Program-made: the position numbers and the translations under genes
NCBI GenBank assembly: GCA_038241115.1
Contig: JBBRGA010000006.1
Location: 1 to 47,894, forward strand
DNA from: JANYJJ01 sp038241115
Lineage (GTDB): Bacteria; Pseudomonadota; Gammaproteobacteria; Burkholderiales; Burkholderiaceae_C
Direction: 5' to 3'
DNA: 47,894 nucleotides
The notes under the pieces: generated by a model
The model's input: the letters and a program-made list of their open reading frames with translations, nothing else
The model's database searches: none
Told to the model about the DNA's origin: nothing
Shown here: positions 1 to 7,318 of the stretch, piece after piece
Position numbering within the stretch: the first letter of the stretch is position 1
How the letters are laid out: every line of letters begins with the position of its first letter

Positions 1-49
1 CGAATGCTTTTCTTCATCAAATGTCTCCAGTTTTCTAGTTAGAAGTGAT

Positions 50-1045
50 TTAAAACGGGTTACCTCGCGCTCGGGTCACTGCCAGCGAGCCGAGGTTTCG
101 GTGACCGGCCGGGCTGAGCTGCAAACTGTCGGCCCACAAATGCGTGTTTGCAGTCGGCACGACCGTGGCGGGTGCCACCAAGGGCACCAGGGTTTGCGCG
201 GTGCAGGCGCTCACCAGCGGTGCTTTGGCGATGTCACACACCACATCGCTCACGTTCGAAAGTGCATAAGTGGACGGAAACTTCACCATGGTCTGCACCA
301 GCTCGTCGGTGAATATCAAGCCCGTGGTGCGGCCGTTGTTGATCAAGCCCACGATCAATTTGTCGTTGAAGCTTTTGGTCAACGCCACAAGAATTGACGC
401 TCGGTCGGCGTCGGTGGCGGTGATGGTGTTGGCGGCTTTTTCCGCCAGGGCGAACGGCGTCAAACCCAAATCCGGCACGGTCGAAATAACGACCTTCCCA
501 CCCAGCGCCGCAATGCGATTCACCTGGGTTGAAAGCAGCGCTCCGGCCGCCTCAACATTGGCCTTGAGCTGACCGTAAGGCACAGCGGGGTATTGCTTGT
601 ATTGGGCGAGGATGTCGTTGGCGCCCGCCAAGACCGTGACCAGATCGGTTTCCACAAAGCCGCCTGCCGCCGCTTGCGCGTCAATTTGCGCCACCACGTC
701 GGCGACTGTGGCTCCGGCGGCGGCCCTGATGAAGGCATTGGGTACGGCCACGGCATTTGGATTGCACTGCGAAAAAACCAGACCGTAGTAGTTGGTCAAC
801 GCCTGAATCCAGATGGGGTTCAGCGCGCAGTCCAGGCTTGTCAAATCAACCTTGACCGCGTTGACGGTGAACTTGCGCCCGGCGCTGTCCATCACGCTGG
901 TTTCGTCGCCAAAAGCAATGAAACGCGTGGGTGCGAACGCCACCAATTGCGACCCACCGCCGCAAGAGGCCAACGCGGCGGCGGCCAGCAAACTCACAGC
1001 ACAGCGGCGTAGGGACGATGCCCACGGGTTTGTTTTGAGACTCAT
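50..1045 (-). CDS. GDSL/SGNH-like lipoprotein with altered active-site block
   Basis: A 331-residue secreted lipoprotein of the SGNH/GDSL hydrolase fold. The start at 1045 is chosen because a TGGAG ribosome site lies five bases upstream and a lipoprotein signal follows at once: basic residues, a hydrophobic Leu/Ala stretch, then a lipobox (ALASC) with the lipidated Cys at residue 28, followed by Gly-Gly-Gly. Block I of the fold reads FGDETS (residues 45-50), so the position of the nucleophilic Ser of GDSL is Glu48. Block III (AGANDI) keeps Gly and Asn-Asp. The C-terminal block (ADSLQLSPAGH) keeps an Asp and a His with unusual spacing. Real esterase activity is therefore doubtful. It may be a binding or structural relative, or use a nearby Ser. 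The protein should be anchored in an envelope membrane. Function unknown. Confidence 0.75.
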   Translation of the reverse strand: MSLKTNPWASSLRRCAVSLLAAAALASCGGGSQLVAFAPTRFIAFGDETSVMDSAGRKFTVNAVKVDLTSLDCALNPIWIQALTNYYGLVFSQCNPNAVAVPNAFIRAAAGATVADVVAQIDAQAAAGGFVETDLVTVLAGANDILAQYKQYPAVPYGQLKANVEAAGALLSTQVNRIAALGGKVVISTVPDLGLTPFALAEKAANTITATDADRASILVALTKSFNDKLIVGLINNGRTTGLIFTDELVQTMVKFPSTYALSNVSDVVCDIAKAPLVSACTAQTLVPLVAPATVVPTANTHLWADSLQLSPAGHRNLGSLAVTRARGNPF

Positions 1046-1167
1046 GAAAACTCCACAAATATTCAGGCTGGTTGATTTGGGCTGGGTGCTTGCGCCAGGG
1101 TTTGGACTGCGGCGCTTGCCGATCGGCTTGCTGGACTCGGCGTTGGACGGAACGATGTACAGCGTGT

Positions 1168-2262
1168 TTAACAAGTTGTTTGGAAAGCAGCACTGGCCCG
1201 CTGCAAGCGGTCTCTCACGCCGTCCCATTCAGCGGCAGGCGGCGGCGCTTCGACCCAGATGGCTTGCACACCCTCGTCATCGAAAGCGCGCAAGGCGAAA
1301 AACAATTCTTGTGCTGCGTGCACGGCGTCGGTGGGCATGTGGCGATGCACCGTGTCGCGCAACAGCTCTGGCATGGCCCGACGGGAATATACCGCCAGCG
1401 TCGGCGCGTCAGGGGACAGCGCAAGCGCCGCGCCCGCAGCAAGCGCAGCAGGCGCAGCACCCGCAGCACCGGCAGCACCCGCAGAACCCGCAGTCGCAGT
1501 CAACAGAGCTGCTGCCCGCATCTGCAACGCTGCGTCAAGTTGCACCGGCGTCATCAAGCGCACGCAAGCACGCGGCGCGTAATGCGCCTCGAGCGTGCCC
1601 GACGCGCGCGGCGCCGCAGCATCGCGTGCGCGCAGCGGCTCACCTGAAACCGCTTCGATGTGCGCTTGTGTCAACGCACCGGGACGAAGCAACACCGGGT
1701 GCTCGCGCGAGCAATCGACGATGGCAGACTCAATGCCCACGCTGCACGGCCCACCGTCGAGGATCAGCAAATCAGGCTCAAACTCTTCGTGCACATGCGC
1801 GGCGGTGGTTGGGCTGACACGGCCAAAGCGGTTGGCACTTGGCGCGGCCACGCCCCTTACGCCGTGCCCCGCCGCAGCACGCAACAACGCCAGCGCGACC
1901 GGATGCGACGGACACCGCAGCGCGATGGTGGTTTGCCCGCCCGCCGCCGCTGCGCCGACGCCGTCGGCCCGCGGCACGATGACGGTCAGCGGCCCGGGCC
2001 AAAAGCCCGCCATCAAACGCTGCGCCATAGGCGAAATTGACGCAGCGAAATGCCGTGCGGCTGCGGCGTCCGCGACGTGAACGATCAACGGGTGATCCGC
2101 CGGGCGGCCTTTGGCATAGAAGATTTTGGCCACCGCTGCGTCGCTGTCTGCGCGGGCTCCCAAGCCGTAAACAGTCTCGGTGGGAAAGGCCAGCAACTCG
2201 CCTTCAGCCAAGGCTTGCGCGGCGCGTGCGATCACCTGCGGGTCAGAGCCGTCGAGCAGCAT
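1168..2262 (-). CDS. L-threonylcarbamoyladenylate synthase, Sua5 type
   Basis: Makes threonylcarbamoyl-AMP from threonine, bicarbonate and ATP, the first step of t6A37 formation in ANN-decoding tRNAs. The N-terminal YrdC domain (about residues 5-190) shows the FPTETVYGLG entry motif, KGRP, and the SAN segment. It is followed by the C-terminal Sua5 domain (about 215-364), so this is the long Sua5 form rather than the short TsaC of E. coli. The start at 2262 puts the domain at its usual distance from the N-terminus; an earlier ATG at 2346 would overlap purK and add non-conserved sequence. An Ala/Gly-rich stretch encoded by a GC-rich imperfect repeat (about 1425-1500) lies inside the second domain. 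It follows purK by 55 bases on the same strand and is probably in the purE-purK transcript. Confidence 0.9.
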   Translation of the reverse strand: MLLDGSDPQVIARAAQALAEGELLAFPTETVYGLGARADSDAAVAKIFYAKGRPADHPLIVHVADAAAARHFAASISPMAQRLMAGFWPGPLTVIVPRADGVGAAAAGGQTTIALRCPSHPVALALLRAAAGHGVRGVAAPSANRFGRVSPTTAAHVHEEFEPDLLILDGGPCSVGIESAIVDCSREHPVLLRPGALTQAHIEAVSGEPLRARDAAAPRASGTLEAHYAPRACVRLMTPVQLDAALQMRAAALLTATAGSAGAAGAAGAAPAALAAGAALALSPDAPTLAVYSRRAMPELLRDTVHRHMPTDAVHAAQELFFALRAFDDEGVQAIWVEAPPPAAEWDGVRDRLQRASAAFQTTC

Positions 2263-2317
2263 GTGCGCCTTGGTGGTCTCGGTAAAACGGCGGACTTGGA
2301 TGACTCGGCTTGTCGCG

Positions 2318-3634
2318 TCAGAACGACGGCAGGCCGAGTGCAGCACAGGCCTGCAGCGCGACAGCTTTCGCCTGGGCCGCGGTGGCCGCCGTGAAGGTCA
2401 AGTGGCCCATCTTGCGGCCCGCGCGCGCCTGCGCCTTGCCGTACAGATGCAGATGCGCACCGGGAAGCGCCAGCGCCGCAGCCCAGGCAGGCTCGGTTTG
2501 CAAGACGCCTTGCGCAAACCACAGGTCGCCCAGCAAGTTCAACATCACCGCCGCGGAGTGCGCGCGTGGCGCGACCAGAGGCACAGCGGTCAGGGTGCGC
2601 ACTTGCAAATCGAACTGCGACACATCACAGGCATCGATGCTGTAGTGGCCCGAGTTGTGCGGTCGAGGCGCCATCTCATTGGCAACCAGGCTGCCGTCTT
2701 GCAGCACAAAAAACTCAACGCACAGCACGCCCACGTAATTCAGCGAGCTGGCAATTTTTTCAGCCGCCGCAATTGCGAGCACTTGCACCTCGGCGGTGAG
2801 ATCGGGGGCGGGCACTTGCGTCACCGCCAGGATGCCGTCCCGGTGCAAGTTTTGTTGCACTGGCAAATGCACCACGGAGCCGTCGGCACCGCGTGCCACG
2901 ATCACGCTGATTTCGTACTTGAGCGGCAACAGTTTTTCCAGCACGCAAGACGTCGACGACGAAGCCGGCGAAGCACCGAGCAAGTCGGCGCTTTGCATGC
3001 CGTGCCAAGCCGCGCTCAGTTCTGCGGGCGTGTCGACGCGGGCCTGCCCTTTGCCGTCGTAGCCCAGGCGCGTCGTCTTCAAGATACCCGGCAGCAGATC
3101 GACTGGCAGCGAGCCCAGCTGGGACGCGTTTTCAATCAAGGCGTGCGGCGCGCAGGCCACGCCGCAGCGCGCGAAATGGGCCTTCTCTGCGGCACGGTCC
3201 TGGCACACCGCCACCGACTCGGCACTCGGTGCGACTCGGCAAGAAACGGCCAATTCTCTCAACGCCGCAGCGGGCACGTTCTCAAACTCCGTGGTCACCG
3301 CCACACTCACCGCCGCCAGCGCACTCAGACCTTCCGGGTCAAGGTAGGCACTTCGGATGTGGTGATGCGACACACAACCCGCCGGGCTGTTTTCATCGGC
3401 ATCGAGCACTGCGGTGGCGTAACCCATTTGCTGCGCCGCGTGCACGAACATGCGCGCCAACTGGCCGCCGCCCATGACGCCAAGCGTCATTCGTCGATTC
3501 CCGCCAAGCGTCATTCGTCGATTCCCGCCCAGCGTCATCTGCCGATTCCCGCCCAGCGTCATTCGTCGATCCCCGCCAAGCGGCGTCTGTCGATCCGGCT
3601 CAATAGTGGCCCCGCACGCATTTAAAACCGTCAT
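2318..3634 (-). CDS. purK: N5-carboxyaminoimidazole ribonucleotide synthase with repeat-extended N-terminus
   Basis: ATP-grasp enzyme that carboxylates AIR to N5-CAIR with ATP and bicarbonate in purine synthesis. The Rossmann-like start (GVMGGGQLARMF), the TEFENVP segment and the ATP-grasp core (EKLLPLKYEISV; NEMAPRPHNSGHYS) are clear. The ATG at 3634 overlaps the purE stop as ATGA, which points to coupled translation. Between this ATG and the normal N-terminus lie about 50 extra residues, mainly five copies of an octapeptide of the type NRRMTLGG. Four of the five copies contain an ATG, so translation could begin at several points, the last one giving a standard-length PurK. Product partner: PurE, immediately upstream. 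Confidence 0.93.
   Translation of the reverse strand: MTVLNACGATIEPDRQTPLGGDRRMTLGGNRQMTLGGNRRMTLGGNRRMTLGVMGGGQLARMFVHAAQQMGYATAVLDADENSPAGCVSHHHIRSAYLDPEGLSALAAVSVAVTTEFENVPAAALRELAVSCRVAPSAESVAVCQDRAAEKAHFARCGVACAPHALIENASQLGSLPVDLLPGILKTTRLGYDGKGQARVDTPAELSAAWHGMQSADLLGASPASSSTSCVLEKLLPLKYEISVIVARGADGSVVHLPVQQNLHRDGILAVTQVPAPDLTAEVQVLAIAAAEKIASSLNYVGVLCVEFFVLQDGSLVANEMAPRPHNSGHYSIDACDVSQFDLQVRTLTAVPLVAPRAHSAAVMLNLLGDLWFAQGVLQTEPAWAAALALPGAHLHLYGKAQARAGRKMGHLTFTAATAAQAKAVALQACAALGLPSF
3476..3595 (-). repeat. 24-bp minisatellite (5 units) in the start of purK
   Basis: Five head-to-tail 24-base units on the minus strand, type AATCGACGAATGACGCTTGG plus CGGG, differing by only a few bases. 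The first unit is the most degenerate. Because 24 is a multiple of three, gain or loss of a unit keeps the purK frame. The unit resembles the CGTCATTCCCGC-type dispersed repeats seen in many beta- and gammaproteobacteria, so it may be derived from one; this is inference. Confidence 0.9.
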
Positions 3635-4125
3635 TTCAAGTCGGCCGTCATCGCACGCGCCGCTTCGGTTTGGCGCGCCCGGTACGCATCAAGCTGGACG
3701 CGCAGCGCAGGCTGCTCAAGCGCCAACATGGCCACCGCAAAAAGCGCTGCATTGGCCGCACCGGCCGCACCGATGGCAAACGTCGCCACGGGGATGCCTT
3801 TGGGCATTTGGACAATGGAATGCAGTGAATCAACACCGTGCAAATGTTTGCTGGCCACGGGCACACCGAGCACTGGCACGGTGGTTTTGGCGGCCAGCAT
3901 GCCGGGCAAGTGAGCGGCTCCGCCGGCTCCCGCAATGATGGCCTTCAGGCCTCGATCTGCGGCAGCTTCGGCGTAGCGAAACATGTCGTCAGGCATGCGG
4001 TGGGCAGACACCACGCGGGCTTCAAACGCAATGCCGAACTCGGCGAGAATCTCAGTGGCAGCGCGCAATGTGTCCCAGTCGCTGCTGGAGCCCATCACCA
4101 CACCCACCACGGGCGTGGTGCTCAT
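3631..4125 (-). CDS. purE: N5-carboxyaminoimidazole ribonucleotide mutase
   Basis: Converts N5-CAIR, the product of PurK, to CAIR in purine biosynthesis. The compact 164-residue class I PurE is complete. It shows the nucleotide-binding GSSSDW segment, the SAHRMP motif with the catalytic His, and AGAGGAAHLPGM. The start at 4125 is preferred because GGAG lies eight bases upstream; an in-frame ATG at 4131 is only three bases after the same site. The stop overlaps the purK start by four bases. The 92 bases upstream separate it from the divergent thioredoxin gene and should hold both promoters. Confidence 0.95.
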   Translation of the reverse strand: MSTTPVVGVVMGSSSDWDTLRAATEILAEFGIAFEARVVSAHRMPDDMFRYAEAAADRGLKAIIAGAGGAAHLPGMLAAKTTVPVLGVPVASKHLHGVDSLHSIVQMPKGIPVATFAIGAAGAANAALFAVAMLALEQPALRVQLDAYRARQTEAARAMTADLK

Positions 4126-4217
4126 GCGCATCGCTCCGGGAACAAGGGTAAGCCTTGAATTGTAGGTGGCGTGACGTCACCTCTTGGGGCTGCGAAGCGC
4201 ATCAAAAAAGACAAGCC

Positions 4218-5165
4218 ATGACCATCGACATCTCTCTGCAAAATTTTGAAACCGACCTGATTCAGGCGTCGATGACCCAGCCCGTGCTGCTGGACATTTG
4301 GGCGCCCTGGTGCGGCCCGTGCAAAGCGCTGGGGCCGGTGCTGGAGACCCTGGAAACCGCGTACGCGGGCCGCTTCAAGCTGGCCAAGCTGAATGCCGAC
4401 GAGCAAGGCGAAATTTCAGGTCAGCTGTCGGAAATGTTTGGCGTTCGCAGCATTCCGTTTTGCGTGATGTTCAAAGACGGCCAGCCAGTAGACGGCTTTG
4501 TGGGCGCGCTGCCCGAGTCTCAAATTCGCGAATTCCTCGACAAGCATGTGGCGCCCCCGCACGAGGCTGAAGCCGGGGACGAAGCGGAAGAAGCTGCGGC
4601 GTTGGAAGCCGACAGCAACCCTGCCGACGCGCTTGAAAAACTGCAAGAAGCCGTGGCAGCCAACCCTGCCAACGACGCGGCGCGCAACGATTACCTGCGC
4701 GCCTTGTTGTCTCAGGGCCTGGTCGCAGAGGCGCGACGTGTCTTCGATCCTGTGGCGCACCAAGTGGTGCCCGATGCGCGCCTGACGGCCTGCGGCCATT
4801 GGCTGGCGGCCCTGGAAGCCATGCCTGTATCCGCCGACGCACTGACCGCGGCCCTGGCCGCCAACAAACGAGATTTCGAAGCGCGCTTCAAACTGGCCCA
4901 AAGCCACTTTGCGGCGCAGCGTTTGACGCAGGCCATGGACGAACTGCTGGAAATCGTGATGCGTGACAAAGAGTGGAACGCGCAACTGGCGCGAAAAACT
5001 TATGTGGCCATCCTGGAATTGATGACCAAGCCCGCGCTCAAAACCGGCAAAGCCGAAGTCGCCGCACCCAAAGGCACGCTGGAGTTGGCCGGCAAAGTCA
5101 GCACCGCTCCGGCAGACCCGGTGGTCGATGCCTACCGGCGCAAGCTGAGCATGGCTTTGTTCTGA
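4218..5165 (+). CDS. Thioredoxin-TPR protein, CnoX (YbbN) family
   Basis: A 315-residue cytoplasmic co-chaperone-like protein. The N-terminal thioredoxin domain (residues 1-110) carries an intact WCGPC redox site (Cys32, Cys35) and the cis-Pro segment SIPFCVMF. Residues 130-300 are Ala-rich helical repeats of the TPR-like type. E. coli CnoX has this architecture but a changed redox motif (SQHC), so this protein probably keeps real disulfide chemistry. It is convergent with the next gene and divergent from purE, interrupting what is otherwise a purC-purE-purK set. The start at 4218 gives the standard thioredoxin N-terminus; the longer reading from 4155 adds unconserved residues. Confidence 0.88.
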   Translation: MTIDISLQNFETDLIQASMTQPVLLDIWAPWCGPCKALGPVLETLETAYAGRFKLAKLNADEQGEISGQLSEMFGVRSIPFCVMFKDGQPVDGFVGALPESQIREFLDKHVAPPHEAEAGDEAEEAAALEADSNPADALEKLQEAVAANPANDAARNDYLRALLSQGLVAEARRVFDPVAHQVVPDARLTACGHWLAALEAMPVSADALTAALAANKRDFEARFKLAQSHFAAQRLTQAMDELLEIVMRDKEWNAQLARKTYVAILELMTKPALKTGKAEVAAPKGTLELAGKVSTAPADPVVDAYRRKLSMALF

Positions 5166-5180
5166 GGTCCTTCTGCACAG

Positions 5181-5228
5181 ACGTCTGCGCCAACGTGAGC
5201 GGCAACGTCTGCGCCAACGTCAGAGCGG
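5181..5228. repeat. Two-copy 24-base direct repeat between convergent genes
   Basis: ACGTCTGCGCCAACGT occurs twice, 24 bases apart, filling most of the gap between the thioredoxin stop and the stop of the minus-strand gene and running into the latter. The flanks of the two copies are partly alike. I see no T-tract or convincing terminator hairpin here. Confidence 0.7.
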
Positions 5229-6341
5229 CCCGTTGTGCCCCAGGCGACTCACGGCATCGATGACGCGTGCTTGCATGGCGCGGTAGTCCTGCCAAAGCGG
5301 CGCGGCCAGATCACGATGACGCTGAGCTTGCTCGGCGTCACCCACAACTTCAAACACTTGTGCGCAGCGGCTGTGGGTGGCGGCCCTGTCGTCCAGTTGA
5401 GTGTCGCTGGCCAGGCTGGTTTCTGCGGCCAACGCATCAGTCCTGGCGCCGTCCATTTGGCCCACCTGGCTACGGCACCAGGCTTGGTCGGCCAAGTTGG
5501 CGCAGTGCATGCGCGACATTCCCTGCGCTGCCTCCAGATGCGCCTCAAAGGCCAGCAAGGCCTGCGCAGGCTCGCCTTGCAAGGCCAAAATCTGAGCGCG
5601 CAGCAAAGGCATTAGAGGCATGGCGCTGACAGCACCCGTGCGCGCATCAAAGCTGGAGGTTGCCTCGGCGCTCATCAGCGCATAAACGCCCTCCATCGCG
5701 TTGCCTTCGCCGGTGAGTGCGACTTGTCGCAAATTGGTGGCCCTGATGGAGGCCATGTTGAACATGACGGCACTGATGGTGGCGTCGTCACCCTCGGCGT
5801 TGGCGTGGGTGCGGGCGCGTTGGTACCAAGGCAAGGCCAAGTCCAAACGACCCGCCAGGTGCAGGGCTTGGGCGGCCACCAAATTGGCGCGCGAGCGGGC
5901 GGCGTGGTGATCGGGCTCGGCCAGAAGCAAGGCTTGGCTGAGGTGCCGCGCCATCGAGTCCACGTCGAGACGCGTGTAGTCCATGTGCGCCAGCCAGGCA
6001 GCGCTCAGGGCATGCAAAGGCATCAAGCGTCCCGCCGCGCTGAGCGCATGCGCGCGGCGCATTTTGTCGCGCGCCGCCGCGCCCAAATCGGTGAAGTGGC
6101 TCATCAAGCCGTCGGCCAAACTGAGCCAGGTGCTGATGGCTGGATGAGGACGCGCCTCATATCGCCGACGCACCGCATCGAGCTCGGTCGCGGCTTGCAG
6201 GGTGTGCCCCTGGCGCGCCAAGTAGCAGGCGCGCTCAGCGCGGGCACAGTCGCCGACCAACGATTCGGGGTCACGCGCAATGGCCGCGTCCAAGCGCTCC
6301 AGCAGACGCCGCGGCTGAACGGTGGCGTTGTTTGGCGTCAT
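5220..6341 (-). CDS. Helical-repeat (TPR-like) protein of unknown function
   Basis: A 373-residue soluble protein that is Ala/Leu-rich and almost wholly helical, with repeated helix-turn-helix units of TPR length (for example around residues 45-75, 130-175 and 245-320). I see no signal peptide, membrane segment or catalytic motif. It starts four bases after purC ends, so it is very likely translated from the same mRNA as purC. TPR arrays usually mediate protein contacts. The family resembles the sensor or scaffold TPR modules of some regulators, but no DNA-binding or cyclase domain is attached. I do not recognise a specific function. Confidence 0.7.
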   Translation of the reverse strand: MTPNNATVQPRRLLERLDAAIARDPESLVGDCARAERACYLARQGHTLQAATELDAVRRRYEARPHPAISTWLSLADGLMSHFTDLGAAARDKMRRAHALSAAGRLMPLHALSAAWLAHMDYTRLDVDSMARHLSQALLLAEPDHHAARSRANLVAAQALHLAGRLDLALPWYQRARTHANAEGDDATISAVMFNMASIRATNLRQVALTGEGNAMEGVYALMSAEATSSFDARTGAVSAMPLMPLLRAQILALQGEPAQALLAFEAHLEAAQGMSRMHCANLADQAWCRSQVGQMDGARTDALAAETSLASDTQLDDRAATHSRCAQVFEVVGDAEQAQRHRDLAAPLWQDYRAMQARVIDAVSRLGHNGPL

Positions 6342-6345
6342 GGCG

Positions 6346-7278
6346 TCATGAAGTCAAACGCTGCAGGGCTTCGCGGTACTTGGCAGCAGTTTTCCGCGCC
6401 ACTTCTGCCGGCAACTCCGGCGCCGGTGCCTGCTTGTTCCATGCGCGGCCGTCAACGCGAACCTGCTCCAGCCAGTCGCGAACAAACTGCTTGTCGTAGC
6501 TGGCCGGGTTGGCGCCTTCGACCAGGCCTTCGAGTGGCCAAAAGCGCGATGAATCGGGCGTCAGCACTTCGTCCATCAAGGTCAGGGTGCCGTCAGTGTC
6601 CAGGCCGAATTCAAACTTGGTGTCGGCGATGACGATGCCTTTGGTCAACGCAAACGAAGCCGCTTCTTGGTACAGCCGCATCGACACCTCACGCACTTGC
6701 TGGGCCAGCGGCGCCCCAATGATTCGGCTCATCTGCGGGAAGCTGATGTTCTCGTCGTGGTCGCCCGCCTCGGCCTTGGTGGCGGGCGTAAAAATGGGCC
6801 CGGCCAGGCGGCTGGCGTTTTTCAAACCCGCGGGCAAAGGCACACCGCAGACGGCTTGGTGGTGTTGATATTCCTTCCAGCCGCTGCCCGCCAGATAACC
6901 ACGCACCACGGCTTCCACCGGCAGCGGCCTCAGGCGTTTGACCAACATCGAGCGACCGCGAACCTGCTCGCGCTCCTCGGCCGACACCACGCCTTCGGGG
7001 TCGTCACCGGTCAAGTGGTTGGGCACGATGTGGCCGAGCTTGGCAAACCAAAACAGGGCCATCTGCGTGAGCAATTCACCCTTGCCTGGAATGGGCTCGC
7101 CAAGCACCACATCGAAAGCGCTGAGACGGTCGCTGGCCACCATCAACAAGCGGTCGGTGCCCACGGCGTAGTTGTCGCGCACCTTGCCCCTCGCTACGAG
7201 CCGTAGCGAGGTCAATTGACTCTCGAGCAGTGGCGGTGAACTGAGCCGGCTTTCCAACAAGGGCGAAGTCGCGGTCAT
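6346..7278 (-). CDS. purC: SAICAR synthase
   Basis: Joins aspartate to CAIR with ATP to give SAICAR in purine synthesis. The 310 residues match the eukaryote/yeast-like long form common in betaproteobacteria. Visible motifs are ARGKVRDNY near the start, ASDRLSAFDV, the EAVVRGYLAGSGW segment and IADTKFEFG. The first 24 residues contain an imperfect internal duplication (LLESRLSS / LLESQLTS) ahead of the conserved domain. A 10-bp perfect hairpin lies about 70-90 bases into the coding sequence. It is 40 bases downstream of fba on the same strand and is followed after four bases by the TPR-like gene. Confidence 0.95.
   Translation of the reverse strand: MTATSPLLESRLSSPPLLESQLTSLRLVARGKVRDNYAVGTDRLLMVASDRLSAFDVVLGEPIPGKGELLTQMALFWFAKLGHIVPNHLTGDDPEGVVSAEEREQVRGRSMLVKRLRPLPVEAVVRGYLAGSGWKEYQHHQAVCGVPLPAGLKNASRLAGPIFTPATKAEAGDHDENISFPQMSRIIGAPLAQQVREVSMRLYQEAASFALTKGIVIADTKFEFGLDTDGTLTLMDEVLTPDSSRFWPLEGLVEGANPASYDKQFVRDWLEQVRVDGRAWNKQAPAPELPAEVARKTAAKYREALQRLTS
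7189..7211 (-). repeat. Perfect 10-bp inverted repeat in the start of purC
   Basis: CCTCGCTACG and its exact reverse complement CGTAGCGAGG are separated by three bases, forming a strong stem-loop inside codons 23-30 of purC. It has no following T-tract, so it is not a classical terminator. It could slow early translation, act as an mRNA processing or attenuation element, or be chance. Confidence 0.75.
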
Positions 7279-7318
7279 GTGGTCGTTTTCAGAAGGCTGC
7301 TGTCAGATGTGCGCGAGT

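Noticed and set aside
3476..3595. Possible CRISPR array
   Set aside because: Units are contiguous 24-base direct repeats with no spacers, and they are translated in frame as part of PurK.
2180..3625. 481-codon plus-strand frame antisense to purK
   Set aside because: Biased His/Arg/Gln composition typical of antisense frames; the repeats at its end are those of purK read backwards.
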